From Streptomyces dengpaensis (GTDB lineage: Bacteria; Actinomycetota; Actinomycetes; Streptomycetales; Streptomycetaceae), in contig NZ_CP026652.1 in the NCBI RefSeq assembly GCF_002946835.1, positions 3,038,001 to 3,102,000 on the forward strand: a stretch of 64,000 nt of DNA, given 5' to 3'. Of this stretch, positions 42,365 through 52,420 are shown one piece after another. Positions within the stretch are counted from its first letter, which is position 1. Each line of letters starts with the position of its first letter. The notes beneath the pieces were generated by a model, which ran no database searches, was not told where the DNA came from, and saw only the letters and a program-made list of their open reading frames with translations. The position numbers and the translations under genes were made by a program.

Positions 42365-43938
42365 AGCTCGAACTCCTGTTGTACGGCGAAGGCAGGGACG
42401 GCGGTCGGCTCGGGTGCTGGGTCCGTCATCGCTGTTTGCGAAGCAAGCGCCCTGGGAGCCCTGTCAGCTGCGGCTCTGTCAGCGGCCCTGCGAGTCCGCC
42501 TGGGCTTGGGCCGAGCAGCGCGGTCGGCTGTGATGCGGGCCAGGAGGGCCGACGCCGACTCGTCTGCGGGGTGCTGCTGCACCAGGCCTCCTTGGAAAGC
42601 TCGATCGAGGATGCGGGCCCGCAAGCTGTCCGACCGCTTGACAACGGTGTTCGAGACATCCTGCAATCGACTAATCCAGGGTATCTCCGAATTCACACAG
42701 TCCAGAATTTCGCGCTGTACCGAGAGAGGCGGAAATGGGACAGGGAGTTCCGCAAGACGCTTTGCATTCAGGTTGTATTGACCCGCCGAGGACGCCGCAA
42801 CCCGCTCGATGTGACGACGCCAGGCCCTGGTTCGCGTCACCAGCTGAATCCACCATGGTTCGACGAAATCCAGGTTCACCCGGAAGCGAATCAAGTAGGA
42901 GGCGAACGCGAGCTCCATTTCGCGCTCCACGACACCCGCCCGACCAATGAGCGCGGGACTTCCGTTGGTCCGAACGAACAGGATGTCACCCTTTCGCACG
43001 TAATATTCCGACAGATCGAGAGAAGCGTCCAGTGCGTACTTCATGTCGCTGGTTTCGATAAATCCGCCTTGAACATTCGGGATGCGGAGGACCGCCGCCC
43101 CGGTGCCCTCGTAGTTGCATTTGACGGACGTTCCGTAGCCGTTGCCCCAAGCAAGGTCACCGAGACTCGCCAGCGTCCATCCCTCCGGAACCTTCATATC
43201 GGCCAACTTGATCGGATCCGTGGGCTTCCAGCGCTTGCCCGCCCGAGCACTCGTCGCCGCCCGGATCTCGTCCAGTGGCACGCTGGGGTCCGGGTGCGAG
43301 GACACCCCCACCAGCCCCCGAACCGCCCGCTCGGCGAGCGTCTCAGCCAGCAAACTCGCACGAGCCTGCGCCGCCGCGACGGAGGCCGTCGCCTGGTCAA
43401 GACGCGACAATTGCTCTTCCACAGCCTCGACGATGCGGTACTGCTCTGCAAGCGGCGGCAGAGGCAGGGCAACTCTCTCAAGGATGGCTTGGTTCACCTT
43501 GTAGATCCCCGCAGTCGTGCGCACTTGATCTTCGATCTGTCTACGCACAACCGGAGAGTCCCACAGCAACCGGAAATATGAAGCGGAAACCAGCTCATCA
43601 CTGGGGCGCACTCGAATCATGGTGTCTGGGAACGCAATCGGATTTCCCACATCGCCTACCAGACCACCACGTCCTACCAGGCGTTTGGACCCGTTACCAC
43701 GGCTGAGCAGAAAGTCCCCTTGGCGAACCAGGAAGGGCGCGGCCTGTTCAGCGCTCCACTCTCCTTCCTTCGACTCCCCAATGTCGATCTTTCCATCCTT
43801 AATGGCTGTAAGCCTCAGGACGGGAAATCCACCCTCCATGGTCTTGACCGATCGCCCATTGACGAGGGGCTCACTCAACACCTCCTGCAGGGACACCCAC
43901 GACCAGGAGTCCGGCAACCCACCTAGATCCACGCTCAA
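42361..43938 (-). CDS. hsdS: Type I restriction-modification system, specificity subunit
   Basis: A 525-residue S subunit with two target-recognition domains (about residues 1-170 and 245-410), each followed by a conserved helix (VEEQLSRLDQATASVAAAQ near 180). It sets the split recognition sequence, which cannot be read from the protein. The start is a TTG at 43938 that overlaps the hsdR stop by 4 bp (TTGA); GTG six bases later is an alternative. The recognition domains look lower in GC than the flanks, as usual for exchangeable TRDs. The tail is basic. Confidence 0.9.
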   Translation of the reverse strand: MSVDLGGLPDSWSWVSLQEVLSEPLVNGRSVKTMEGGFPVLRLTAIKDGKIDIGESKEGEWSAEQAAPFLVRQGDFLLSRGNGSKRLVGRGGLVGDVGNPIAFPDTMIRVRPSDELVSASYFRLLWDSPVVRRQIEDQVRTTAGIYKVNQAILERVALPLPPLAEQYRIVEAVEEQLSRLDQATASVAAAQARASLLAETLAERAVRGLVGVSSHPDPSVPLDEIRAATSARAGKRWKPTDPIKLADMKVPEGWTLASLGDLAWGNGYGTSVKCNYEGTGAAVLRIPNVQGGFIETSDMKYALDASLDLSEYYVRKGDILFVRTNGSPALIGRAGVVEREMELAFASYLIRFRVNLDFVEPWWIQLVTRTRAWRRHIERVAASSAGQYNLNAKRLAELPVPFPPLSVQREILDCVNSEIPWISRLQDVSNTVVKRSDSLRARILDRAFQGGLVQQHPADESASALLARITADRAARPKPRRTRRAADRAAADRAPRALASQTAMTDPAPEPTAVPAFAVQQEFEL

Positions 43939-46900
43939 GCCAGTTCCTGATTCAGCTCATCCAACAGTTCCAGCGCCTTGTCCTTGTCCCCGAACGCCCG
44001 CATGAAGCCCCGGCCTCCGCCGCGCTCGGAGAAAGGTGCGTGTCCGAAGTCTCCCGGCTCGATGCCGATGTCGGCGGCAATGGCGTTCTTTATACGGTCC
44101 AGCCACCACAACTGGTCGTCCGTGAACTCCACTCCCGCCTGCTGCTGCCGCAGCAGCCAGCCCTCGAAGCGCTCCTCGACCACCGTACGGTACGGACGGA
44201 GCTCGTCGTCTGCGCCGAGCTCGTAGCGGATGAGCCGTATGAGGTCGCCGAGGCCCGCCTCCTTGCCGGGGCCGGTCGCGGCCTTGCCGAGCTGGTCGTA
44301 GTGGTCCCACAACACCCCCGGCGTCCAGGAACGGTTCGTCGCCCGGATCCTGCCTGCGAGCTCCTTCAGCGCGTCCCGCGCCTCGCGCGGAGTGAAGCGG
44401 CGCGTGCCGCTTCCCAGCGCGACCCGGATCGCCGCATTCTCGTCCCGCTGCTCCTTCGTGAGGAGCGAGTTCCACTCGGCGAGCTCCCTGCGGGCCCTCT
44501 CCTCGCGCGGTACCTCCCGCAGCTCCGTGACCCGTACCTCCGTCGTCTCGTCGTACGTCAGGTCCTGCTGGTGACGGATCTCCAGGATCAGCTTCCGCAG
44601 CTCCGGCCGACTGGTCAGCGGAGCCACCGCGTCCTGGACCAGCTTCTTGGCGAGCTCGGAGCCGCCCTCGTGGCGGGCGCGGTCCTGGGTGTCGACGTCC
44701 ACCGCATCCGCGATGCGGCGCGCTAGGTCGGCCAGGCTCACGCCCTCAGACGTCTGGGCCAGCAGCTTCTTCTCCTCATCACCCAACTGACGGTCGATAC
44801 GGGCCAAACGACGCCCCAGCGTCTCCGCCTCGTCCGCCGTCAGTGAGCGCGTGCCGGCCTTGTCGAGGAGTTTCGCCAGCGAGATGCCCTTCTCGCCCGC
44901 CGGGATCAGCGGCCGGGCATCCACCAGAGGCGAGTCGGTGACACCCACCGCGTCGATCAGCAAGAAACGGTCCTTCACCAGGTCAGGTGCCGCCTCCGGA
45001 GTGACCGCCTTCAGCTCGTCCGGGTCGATCGAGCGGGCGCCCCGGCCCTTCATCTGCTCGAAGAGCACCGGGCTCTTGATCGACCGGAGGAATATCACGC
45101 ATTCGAGCGGCTTCACGTCCGTGCCTGTGGCGATCATGTCCACCGTCACCGCGACCCTCAGCCGGGCCGAGTTACGCAGGTCGTTGATGAGCGAGTCCGG
45201 GTCGTCCCCGTTCTCCCGCGATCTGTACGTGATCTTCTTCGCGAACTCGTCGCCCCGCCCGAAGACTTCCTTGACCTGCTTGAGCACCTCGTCGGCATGG
45301 TCGTCGCCAGCCGCGAAGACGAGGGTCTTGGGGAGGTCGACGCGCCCTGGGAACCACCGCTGCCAGTTGTTCCTGTACGTCGTCAGTACGGCCCGGATCT
45401 CATCCTCGGTGATCACCGTGCGACCGAGCTGCGAGACGGTGTATTCGAAGTCCTCGTCGAGCTCCTCGTACCTCTGCGCGCGCGTCTGCCGGTCGCGGAT
45501 GCGGACGGTCGTACCCGCTTCGATCTTGGCGCCGCCGTCCTCCCGCAGGTCGGTGTTGAGACGCACGATGTCGAAGTCGACGTTGACGCCGTCAGCCACG
45601 GCCTGCTCGAACGTGTACCGCGAGACCATGTTGTTGTCGAAGAACCCCTTGGTCTGGCGGGTGGGCGTGGCCGTGAGGCCGACGAGATGGGCGTCGAAGT
45701 ACTCCAGGACGCCACGCCACAGGCCGTAGATGGAGCGGTGGCACTCGTCGACCACGATCACGTCGAAGGACTCGATCGGGACGTCCGGGTTGTAGTCGAC
45801 CGTGATCGGCTCGTCCGCCGCGTAGGTCTCGTCCAGGGTCGAGGCCTTCTTGTCCTCGCGGTCCCCGGTCTCCGCCTCGCTCGTCTTCAGGTCGTCCGTG
45901 TCCGGCTCGTCCGTCTCGGGTCCGTCCGCCACCGGTTCGCCCTTGAGGAAGGCGTACATCCGCTGGATGGTCGAGATCACGACGGAGGACGTCTCCTGGA
46001 GCCCGCTCCGGCCCAGCATGTCGACGTTGTAGAGGTCGGTGAGCTTCCGGTTCTCGTCGGGCGTGCGGTACTTGTCGAACTCCGCGTGCGCCTGGCGACC
46101 GAGGTTGTTGCGGTCGACGAGGAAGAGGACCCGGCGGGCGCCCGCGTGCCGGAGCAGGCGGTAGGTCTCTGTGACGGCCGTGAAGGTCTTGCCTGCGCCG
46201 GTCGCCATCTGGATCAGGGCGCGCGGCCGGTCGGTGGCCAGGGATCCTTCCAAGCCCGTGATGGCCTCGACCTGAGCCATGCGCAGGCCGTGTGTCTCCA
46301 GTAGCGGCATGTTGGTGCGCAAGGCCGCCCGGAAGGTGGGGGTCTCCGGATCCTCTTCGGCCCGCTTCATCCACGCGGCGAAGGTCTCGGGGCGGTGGAA
46401 GGCGAAGACCTCACGCGAGCGTGCGTCGGGGTCGATGCGGTTGAGGAAGTACGTCTCCGTGCCCGTGGTGGCGTAGCGGAACGCGAAGGGTTCCTCCCTG
46501 CGCCACACGGCCATCGCGTGGTCCTTGAGCACACCCGCCGCATACCGCTCGTTCTGGGCGAGGGCCCCCGCAAGCGCCGTCCCTTCACGCTTCGCCTCGA
46601 TGACCCCGACGATCTTGCCGTCGACGTACAGGACGTAGTCGGCGCGGCCTGTGGCCAACGTGAACTCACGGATGGCGACGCCCTTGCACGCCAGCGGGTT
46701 CGCGTCCGCCTTGTCCTGGATCCGCCAACCCGCCTTGGACAGCATCACGTCGATCTTCTCGCGCGCCTGAACCTCGTTGAGCGGCGCGGGGCGCTGCGCG
46801 CGCTCCACGATGGCCTCACGGGCGGCGGAGGCGACCTTGCGGGGCTGGACGCGCTCTCGGTCGTACTGCTGTTGGTGGGCCGCCCGCAGCTCCGTGACCT

Positions 46901-47570
46901 GCGTCCGCAACTCCTGGATCTGTTCGGCGTAGGCGATCTTGGTCTGCTCGGCACTGGCGATGAGGGCCTCGGCCTCTTCACGCGCCCGCCGCGCCGCTTC
47001 AAGGCGATCGCTGGTCTCGGACAGCTTGACGCGCGACTCGGCCAGCGCACGACGGTGCCCGTCTAGCGCTTTCTGAAGCTCCGCGATCTCCTCGGGGTCG
47101 GCGGACGGCACCTCGGCCGGGAGTGTCGGTGGGACGAACGCGGTCACCGTCCGCGTACCGCCCATGGCCCGGTCGAAGAGGTCACCCAACTGCCAGCACA
47201 ACTTCAGCGCTTCGAGCGCCTTCGTCGTGTCGAAGAGGTGGTTGTGCGCGGCGTCGTTGCGGCCCCTGCGCAGCTTGTCGAAGGCGTCACGGCTCCAGCC
47301 GACGAGCACGCCTGCCCGCGTGAGCGCATTGAGCCGGTCGAACTGGCTGGTGCCCTCGACCCGGGTGCCGGTCCGGGTGACGAACTCCTCGGCCAGGACC
47401 TCACCGAACTGCCCAGCGTTCACGTAGGCGGCGTTCGGGTTGGTCAGAACGGTGAGTTCCGCCTGCGACCCGTAGATGGCGAGGAGAGGCTGATACCTGT
47501 ACAGGCGCCCGAAGTTGGGGGATGCCTTCGCCAGCTCCCGGAGCCGATCGTCAACACTGTCTCTGTCCAC
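43935..47570 (-). CDS. hsdR: Type I restriction enzyme, helicase-nuclease subunit (EcoEI-like)
   Basis: A 1211-residue R subunit. An N-terminal DUF4145-like domain (about 1-130) is followed by a long coiled coil (about 165-245), the PD-(D/E)xK nuclease core GRADYVLYVDG...VIEAKREG (about 310-330), Walker A ATGAGKTFTA (about 458), DECH (about 605) and the EcoEI-type C-terminal domain. It translocates on unmethylated DNA and cuts it. The GTG at 47570 has GAGG upstream. It is first in the operon, ahead of hsdS and hsdM with 4-bp overlaps. Confidence 0.92.
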   Translation of the reverse strand: MDRDSVDDRLRELAKASPNFGRLYRYQPLLAIYGSQAELTVLTNPNAAYVNAGQFGEVLAEEFVTRTGTRVEGTSQFDRLNALTRAGVLVGWSRDAFDKLRRGRNDAAHNHLFDTTKALEALKLCWQLGDLFDRAMGGTRTVTAFVPPTLPAEVPSADPEEIAELQKALDGHRRALAESRVKLSETSDRLEAARRAREEAEALIASAEQTKIAYAEQIQELRTQVTELRAAHQQQYDRERVQPRKVASAAREAIVERAQRPAPLNEVQAREKIDVMLSKAGWRIQDKADANPLACKGVAIREFTLATGRADYVLYVDGKIVGVIEAKREGTALAGALAQNERYAAGVLKDHAMAVWRREEPFAFRYATTGTETYFLNRIDPDARSREVFAFHRPETFAAWMKRAEEDPETPTFRAALRTNMPLLETHGLRMAQVEAITGLEGSLATDRPRALIQMATGAGKTFTAVTETYRLLRHAGARRVLFLVDRNNLGRQAHAEFDKYRTPDENRKLTDLYNVDMLGRSGLQETSSVVISTIQRMYAFLKGEPVADGPETDEPDTDDLKTSEAETGDREDKKASTLDETYAADEPITVDYNPDVPIESFDVIVVDECHRSIYGLWRGVLEYFDAHLVGLTATPTRQTKGFFDNNMVSRYTFEQAVADGVNVDFDIVRLNTDLREDGGAKIEAGTTVRIRDRQTRAQRYEELDEDFEYTVSQLGRTVITEDEIRAVLTTYRNNWQRWFPGRVDLPKTLVFAAGDDHADEVLKQVKEVFGRGDEFAKKITYRSRENGDDPDSLINDLRNSARLRVAVTVDMIATGTDVKPLECVIFLRSIKSPVLFEQMKGRGARSIDPDELKAVTPEAAPDLVKDRFLLIDAVGVTDSPLVDARPLIPAGEKGISLAKLLDKAGTRSLTADEAETLGRRLARIDRQLGDEEKKLLAQTSEGVSLADLARRIADAVDVDTQDRARHEGGSELAKKLVQDAVAPLTSRPELRKLILEIRHQQDLTYDETTEVRVTELREVPREERARRELAEWNSLLTKEQRDENAAIRVALGSGTRRFTPREARDALKELAGRIRATNRSWTPGVLWDHYDQLGKAATGPGKEAGLGDLIRLIRYELGADDELRPYRTVVEERFEGWLLRQQQAGVEFTDDQLWWLDRIKNAIAADIGIEPGDFGHAPFSERGGGRGFMRAFGDKDKALELLDELNQELA

Positions 47571-47600
47571 GCGCCGCTGCCTCAGCCTTCGCTTGTCCTA

Positions 47601-47621
47601 GATCCGTCAAGCTTACGGATC
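47601..47621. promoter_or_regulatory. Inverted repeat upstream of hsdR
   Basis: GATCCGT and ACGGATC (7-bp arms, 7-nt spacer CAAGCTT) about 30-50 bp ahead of the hsdR start. It could be an operator or a weak terminator of a minus-strand gene upstream. Single copy. Confidence 0.35.
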
Positions 47622-47703
47622 CGAGCGGCACGCAGAAGGAGAACAGGTCAGCTGGGGTCGGGCTCCGGTCAGTTGTCTCCCGGAGCCAACGTTCGGGCGC
47701 GGA

Positions 47704-47898
47704 TCAGAACTTGATGCTGCCGATCATGCCCGCGATGTTCGTGGTCAGCTCGCTGATCGTCGGGGCGACGGTCGAGGAGGCGAGATAGAAGCCGAGGAGG
47801 ACACACACGGCAGCGTGCCCGCCTTTCAGTCCTGACTTCTTGATCAGGAGAAAGACGACGATCACCAGCAGCACCACCGCCGAAATCGAGAGTGCCAC
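47704..47898 (-). CDS. Small two-TM membrane protein
   Basis: A 64-residue protein with two membrane helices (about 5-22 and 28-48) separated by the basic turn KKSGLKGG, and a short extracytoplasmic C terminus. No family was recognised beyond similar short Streptomyces proteins. It is not part of the hsd operon by distance (133 bp) and is divergent from the peptidase. Function unknown. Confidence 0.65.
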   Translation of the reverse strand: MALSISAVVLLVIVVFLLIKKSGLKGGHAAVCVLLGFYLASSTVAPTISELTTNIAGMIGSIKF

Positions 47899-48061
47899 GG
47901 CGGCTCACCTCCAAAGATCCCTGGGACATGGGGGGTTGGACATGGGGGTCGTAAATTCATACAGCGGCCAGCAGGTTCATACCCACGCAGCGCTAGTGAT
48001 CATAACTATCCGTACGCGCGCATCGATCGGCGCACAGCCGCACAAGGGGGCGCATGGCCAA

Positions 48062-48067
48062 TATGGT
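48062..48067 (+). promoter_or_regulatory. Putative -10 element for a leaderless S9 peptidase transcript
   Basis: TATGGT ends 6 nt before the ATG at 48074, and the ribosome site is weak (GGTCAGGG). Confidence 0.4.
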
Positions 48068-48073
48068 CAGGGC

Positions 48074-50191
48074 ATGACGACCGAGCCTCTCTCCTTCCCG
48101 CGCCGGTACGCCCGCACGCAGCGGTTCACCTCCGGCGCGCCGCGTGCGTTCACCGTGTCTCCCGACGGTTGCCGTGTGGCGTTCCTGCGGTCCCGCTCCG
48201 GTACGGACCGGGCGAATCAACTGTGGGTTCTCGATGTGCTGGAGGGCGGGGAGCGCGTCGCGGCCGATCCGGCGGCGCTGCTCGGCGGCGCCACGGAGCA
48301 TCTGCCGCCGGAGGAGCGGGCGCTCCGTGAGCGCAGCCGCGAGGGCGGCGCCGGGATCGTCGGCTACGCCACCGACGCGGCCGTCGAGTTGGCCTCTTTC
48401 GCCTTGTCAGGGCGGCTTTTCACGGCGGAGCTGCGGGCCGGCACGGCCCGTGAACTCCGCGTCCCGGGGCCGGTGATCGACCCCCGGCCCTCGCCCGACG
48501 GGCGGTTCGTCGCGTACGTCTCCGGGGGCGCCCTGCGTGTTGTGGGTGCCGAAGGTGAGGACGACCGGGTACTGGCCGAACCTGACGGGGAGTCGGTTTC
48601 CTTTGGGCTGGCCGAGTTCATCGCGGCCGAGGAGATGGGGCGTTCGCGGGGCTTCTGGTGGTCTCCGCAGAGCGATCGGCTGCTCGTCGCGCGGGCGGAC
48701 GACACGCCCGTACAGCGCTGGTGGATCTCCGATCCGGCCCAGCCGGAACGTGATCCGCAGCGGGTCGCGTATCCGGTGGCGGGCAGCGCCAACGCGGACG
48801 TACGGCTTTTCGTCGTCACGCTCGACGGGGTGCGCACGGAGGTCGTGTGGGACCGGGCGCAGTACCCGTATCTGGCGCGTGTGCACTGGTCAGAGGCGGG
48901 TGCGCCGCTGATTCTGGTGCAGGCGCGGGACCAGCGCAGCCAGCTGTTCCTGGCGGTGGATCCGGATACCGGGACGACGCGGATGGTGCACGCGGACGAA
49001 GATCCTATTTGGCTGGATCTTTTCGCCGGTGTGCCGTGCTGGAGCCCGGGAGGACAGCTTGTGCGGATCGCCGACGAGGGCGGCGCCCGGGTGCTCGCGT
49101 TCGGTGAACGCCTGCTGACGGGCGCCCAGTTGCATGTCCGCGCGGTGCTCGACGTCTCGGACGACGACGTGCTGATCTCGGCGTCCGCAGGCGAGGCGGC
49201 GGCCGATCGGGAGACCGGCGAAGTGCATGTGTACCGCGTGAACGAGCTCGGTGTGGAGCGCGTCTCGCAGGAGCCCGGCGTGCACTCGGCGGTGCGCGCC
49301 GGGGGCGTGACCGTGCTCGTCTCGTCGGTGCTCGACCGGCCGGGCACCCAGGTGCAGGTGCTGCGGCAAGGAAAGCAGGCGGCGGCCATCCCCTCGTACG
49401 CCGAAGATCCCGGTTTGTCCCCGCGCGTGACACTGACACAGGGGGGCGCACGCAAAATCCCGTGCGCCGTGCTTATGCCTACTGACTACGACGGTGACAA
49501 TCCCCTGCCCGTTCTGATGGACCCGTACGGAGGTCCGCATGGTCCCCGGGTGCTGGCCGCGCACAACGCGCACCTCCCCTCACAGTGGTTCGCGGACCAG
49601 GGGTTCGCGGTGATCGTCGCCGACGGCCGCGGCACCCCCGGCCGCTCCCCCGCCTGGGAAAAGGAGATCCGCGACGACTTCACGCTCTCCCTCGACGACC
49701 AGGTCGACGCGCTGCGCGGGCTTGCGGAGGATTTCCCGCTGGATCTGTCCCGGGTGGCGATCCGCGGCTGGTCGTACGGCGGCTGGCTCGCCGGACTCGC
49801 GGTGCTGCGCCGCCCCGACGTCTTCCACGCGGGCATCGCGGGCGCCCCGGTCACGGACTGGCGGCTGTACGACACCCACTACACGGAGCGGTACCTCGGT
49901 GATCCGGCGGCGGCTCCGGAGACGTACGCGAAGAGTTCGCTGGTCACCGACGAGGGTCTCTCCGCGCCCGCCGAGCCGCACCGGCCGCTGATGATCGTGC
50001 ACGGTCTCGCCGACGACAATGTCGTGGTGGCGCACGCCCTGCGGCTGTCCTCGGCGCTTCTCGCCGCCGGCCGCCCGCACGAGGTGCTGCCCCTGTCGGG
50101 CGTCACGCACATGACCCCCCAGGAGCAGGTCGCCGAGAATCTGCTCCTGCTCCAGGTGGACTTCCTGAAGCGCTCGCTGGGGCTCGTCTGA
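48074..50191 (+). CDS. S9 family prolyl oligopeptidase / dipeptidyl peptidase IV-like
   Basis: A 705-residue serine peptidase. An N-terminal beta-propeller (about 1-440) gates an alpha/beta-hydrolase domain with nucleophile GWSYGG (about 566), Asp in LADDN (about 645) and His in GVTHMTP (about 677). There is no signal peptide, so it should act in the cytoplasm, where it can trim peptides imported by the transporters just downstream. The ATG at 48074 was chosen over longer frames because it has the leaderless layout and begins the conserved part. A perfect hairpin follows. Confidence 0.9.
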   Translation: MTTEPLSFPRRYARTQRFTSGAPRAFTVSPDGCRVAFLRSRSGTDRANQLWVLDVLEGGERVAADPAALLGGATEHLPPEERALRERSREGGAGIVGYATDAAVELASFALSGRLFTAELRAGTARELRVPGPVIDPRPSPDGRFVAYVSGGALRVVGAEGEDDRVLAEPDGESVSFGLAEFIAAEEMGRSRGFWWSPQSDRLLVARADDTPVQRWWISDPAQPERDPQRVAYPVAGSANADVRLFVVTLDGVRTEVVWDRAQYPYLARVHWSEAGAPLILVQARDQRSQLFLAVDPDTGTTRMVHADEDPIWLDLFAGVPCWSPGGQLVRIADEGGARVLAFGERLLTGAQLHVRAVLDVSDDDVLISASAGEAAADRETGEVHVYRVNELGVERVSQEPGVHSAVRAGGVTVLVSSVLDRPGTQVQVLRQGKQAAAIPSYAEDPGLSPRVTLTQGGARKIPCAVLMPTDYDGDNPLPVLMDPYGGPHGPRVLAAHNAHLPSQWFADQGFAVIVADGRGTPGRSPAWEKEIRDDFTLSLDDQVDALRGLAEDFPLDLSRVAIRGWSYGGWLAGLAVLRRPDVFHAGIAGAPVTDWRLYDTHYTERYLGDPAAAPETYAKSSLVTDEGLSAPAEPHRPLMIVHGLADDNVVVAHALRLSSALLAAGRPHEVLPLSGVTHMTPQEQVAENLLLLQVDFLKRSLGLV

Positions 50192-50203
50192 CCTCGGCAC
50201 GGC

Positions 50204-50239
50204 AACGAGCCGGGGTGACATGGCGCACCCCGGCTCGTT
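50204..50239 (+). terminator. Terminator after the S9 peptidase gene
   Basis: A perfect 14-bp stem (50204-50217 and 50226-50239) with an 8-nt loop, 13 bp after the stop codon. It also faces the end of the convergent transporter operon. Confidence 0.85.
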
Positions 50240-50346
50240 TACGGCACCCGCACGGCCGTACGGTGTTCAGATTGACGCGTCCGTATATCGGTGCCGGGTC
50301 AGCCAAGTTGCCTGCGTGTTAAAGCGATTGATGTGCGTTTGTACGG

Positions 50347-51447
50347 CTATGGCGTCCCGTCATCTTGATTGTTCCGTGGTTCCTCGGGGGGCACGACCCT
50401 CTTTTCCTCGGCGAAGTGACAGGCCGAGTCGTGCGCGGCCGGGCCCTCGGTGCGCCGGAATTCCGCGGGCACCGCGAGCAGCGGCACCTCCAGCGTGCAG
50501 CGCTCCCGGGCCTTCCAGCAGCGGGTGCGGAAGCGGCAGCCGGACGGGATGTTCGCTGGGGACGGCACATCCCCGGCGAGGATGATCCGCTCCCGGCGCT
50601 CCCGGGCCTCCGGGTCGGGCACGGGCACGGCGGAGAGCAGAGCCTGGGTGTAGGGGTGCGTCGGATGGTCGTAGATCTCGGCGTCCTTGCCGGTCTCCAC
50701 GATCCGCCCGAGGTACATCACGCCGACCCGGTCGGAGATGTGCCGCACGATCGAGAGGTCGTGGGAGATGAACACGTACGCGAGGTCGAACTCGTCCTGG
50801 AGCCGCTCCAGCAGGTTGATCACCTGGGCCTGTACGGAGACGTCGAGCGCGGAGACCGGCTCGTCGGCGACGATGATCTCGGGGCGAAGCGCCAACCCCC
50901 GTGCGATGCCGATGCGTTGACGCTGACCGCCCGAGAACTGGTGCGGATAGCGGTTGATGTACTCCGGGTTCAGACCCACGACGTCGAGCAGTTCCTGCAC
51001 CCTCCTCCTGCGGTCGCCCTTCGGCGCGACCTCGGGATGGATCTCGTACGGCTCCCCGATGATGTCGCCGACGGTCATGCGCGGGTTGAGCGAGGTGTAC
51101 GGGTCCTGGAAGACCATCTGGATGTTGCGGCGTACGGACTTCAGGGCCTTGCCGGACAGGCGGGTGATGTCCTCGCCCTTGTACGTGATCGTCCCGGCCG
51201 TCGGCCTTTCCAGGTGGACCAGCATCTTGGCGAGCGTCGACTTGCCGCAGCCGGACTCGCCGACGATGCCGAGGGTCTCGCCCCGGCCGAGGTGGAAGTC
51301 GACCCCGTCGACGGCCTTGACCGAGCCGATCTGCTTCCTGAAGAGGATGCCCCGGGTGAGGGGGTAGTACTTGACCAGCCCGCTGACCCGCAGAATCGGC
51401 TCGGGCTCCGAGCCCGCCCGTGGCTTCTCAGTCGCCGTCTGTGTCAT
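50347..51447 (-). CDS. Oligopeptide ABC transporter ATP-binding protein (OppF type)
   Basis: A 366-residue ATPase subunit. Walker [10 protein letters not shown] (about 73), signature SGGQRQR (about 178) and Walker [13 protein letters not shown] (about 198) are present. The C-terminal extension [12 protein letters not shown] is the Cys-rich motif of Opp/Dpp subunits that binds an iron-sulfur cluster in some members. It is last in a minus-strand operon and overlaps the OppD-type gene by 20 bp. The operon does not include a second solute-binding gene. Confidence 0.93.
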   Translation of the reverse strand: MTQTATEKPRAGSEPEPILRVSGLVKYYPLTRGILFRKQIGSVKAVDGVDFHLGRGETLGIVGESGCGKSTLAKMLVHLERPTAGTITYKGEDITRLSGKALKSVRRNIQMVFQDPYTSLNPRMTVGDIIGEPYEIHPEVAPKGDRRRRVQELLDVVGLNPEYINRYPHQFSGGQRQRIGIARGLALRPEIIVADEPVSALDVSVQAQVINLLERLQDEFDLAYVFISHDLSIVRHISDRVGVMYLGRIVETGKDAEIYDHPTHPYTQALLSAVPVPDPEARERRERIILAGDVPSPANIPSGCRFRTRCWKARERCTLEVPLLAVPAEFRRTEGPAAHDSACHFAEEKRVVPPEEPRNNQDDGTP

Positions 51448-52420
51448 CGAGGCACTCCCTCCAGAAGTGGCACGCGCTCCTGCGCTCCTCGTCCACCTCG
51501 TAGAGCGGCGGTACGTCGGTCCTGCACACGTCCTGGGCCATCGGGCAGCGCGGGTTGAAGGCGCAGCCCGGCGGGATGTGCATCAGGTTCGGCGGCAGGC
51601 CCTTGATGGCGTAGAGCTCCCGGCCCTTCCGGTCCAGGCGCGGGATCGACTCCAGCAGGCCCTTGGTGTACGGGTGTGCGGGCGCCTTGTAGATGTCGTG
51701 GACCGGGGCCGACTCGACGATCCGGCCCGCGTACATCACCGCGATCCTGTCGGCGACGTCCGCGACCACGCCGAGGTCGTGGGTGATGAGGATGAGCCCC
51801 ATGTTCAGGTCGCGCTGCAACTCGGCGAGCAGGTCCATGACTTGGGCCTGGACGGTGACGTCGAGCGCGGTGGTCGGTTCGTCGGCGATGATCAGGGCGG
51901 GCTGCAGGGCGAGCGCCATGGCGATCATGATGCGCTGGCGCATCCCGCCGGAGAACTGGTGCGGATAGTCGCGCACCCGGTCGGCGGCGCCCGGGATGCG
52001 CACCCGGTCCATCAGCTCGATCGCCTTGGCTCGGGCGTCCTTCCTGGACATCCCGCGGTGCACGGTGAACATCTCGCCGAGCTGCTCGCCGACGCTGAGC
52101 ACGGGGTTGAGTGAGGACAGCGCGTCCTGGAAGATCATCGCCATCTCGGCGCCGCGGACGGTGCGCCGCTCGTCCTCCTTGAGCTTCAGCAAGTCCCTGC
52201 CCTGGAAGAGGATTTCGCCGCCGGTGATCTTGGCGGGCGGCATGTCGAGGATGCCCATCACGGCCTGCGCGGTCACCGACTTGCCGGAGCCGGACTCGCC
52301 GAGGACGGCGAGCGTCTCGCCCTCGTCCACCCCGAAGCCGACCCCGTTGACCGCCTTGGCGACCCCGTCCCTGGTTCTGAACTCCACGTGCAGATCGCGC
52401 ACTTCGAGCAGCACGGCCAT
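51428..52420 (-). CDS. Oligopeptide ABC transporter ATP-binding protein (OppD type)
   Basis: A 330-residue ATPase subunit with Walker [10 protein letters not shown], signature SGGMRQR and Walker [13 protein letters not shown], plus a C-terminal Cys-rich [15 protein letters not shown]. The ATG at 52420 shares one base with the OppC-type stop codon (TGATG), so translation is coupled. It pairs with the OppF subunit to form the heterodimeric motor. Confidence 0.93.
   Translation of the reverse strand: MAVLLEVRDLHVEFRTRDGVAKAVNGVGFGVDEGETLAVLGESGSGKSVTAQAVMGILDMPPAKITGGEILFQGRDLLKLKEDERRTVRGAEMAMIFQDALSSLNPVLSVGEQLGEMFTVHRGMSRKDARAKAIELMDRVRIPGAADRVRDYPHQFSGGMRQRIMIAMALALQPALIIADEPTTALDVTVQAQVMDLLAELQRDLNMGLILITHDLGVVADVADRIAVMYAGRIVESAPVHDIYKAPAHPYTKGLLESIPRLDRKGRELYAIKGLPPNLMHIPPGCAFNPRCPMAQDVCRTDVPPLYEVDEERRSACHFWRECLDDTDGD

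Noticed and set aside
32287..47570. Integrative element with attachment sites
   Set aside because: No integrase, excisionase, tRNA gene or matching end repeats were found for the whole block; only the smaller 34.8-39.1 kb segment has direct repeats.
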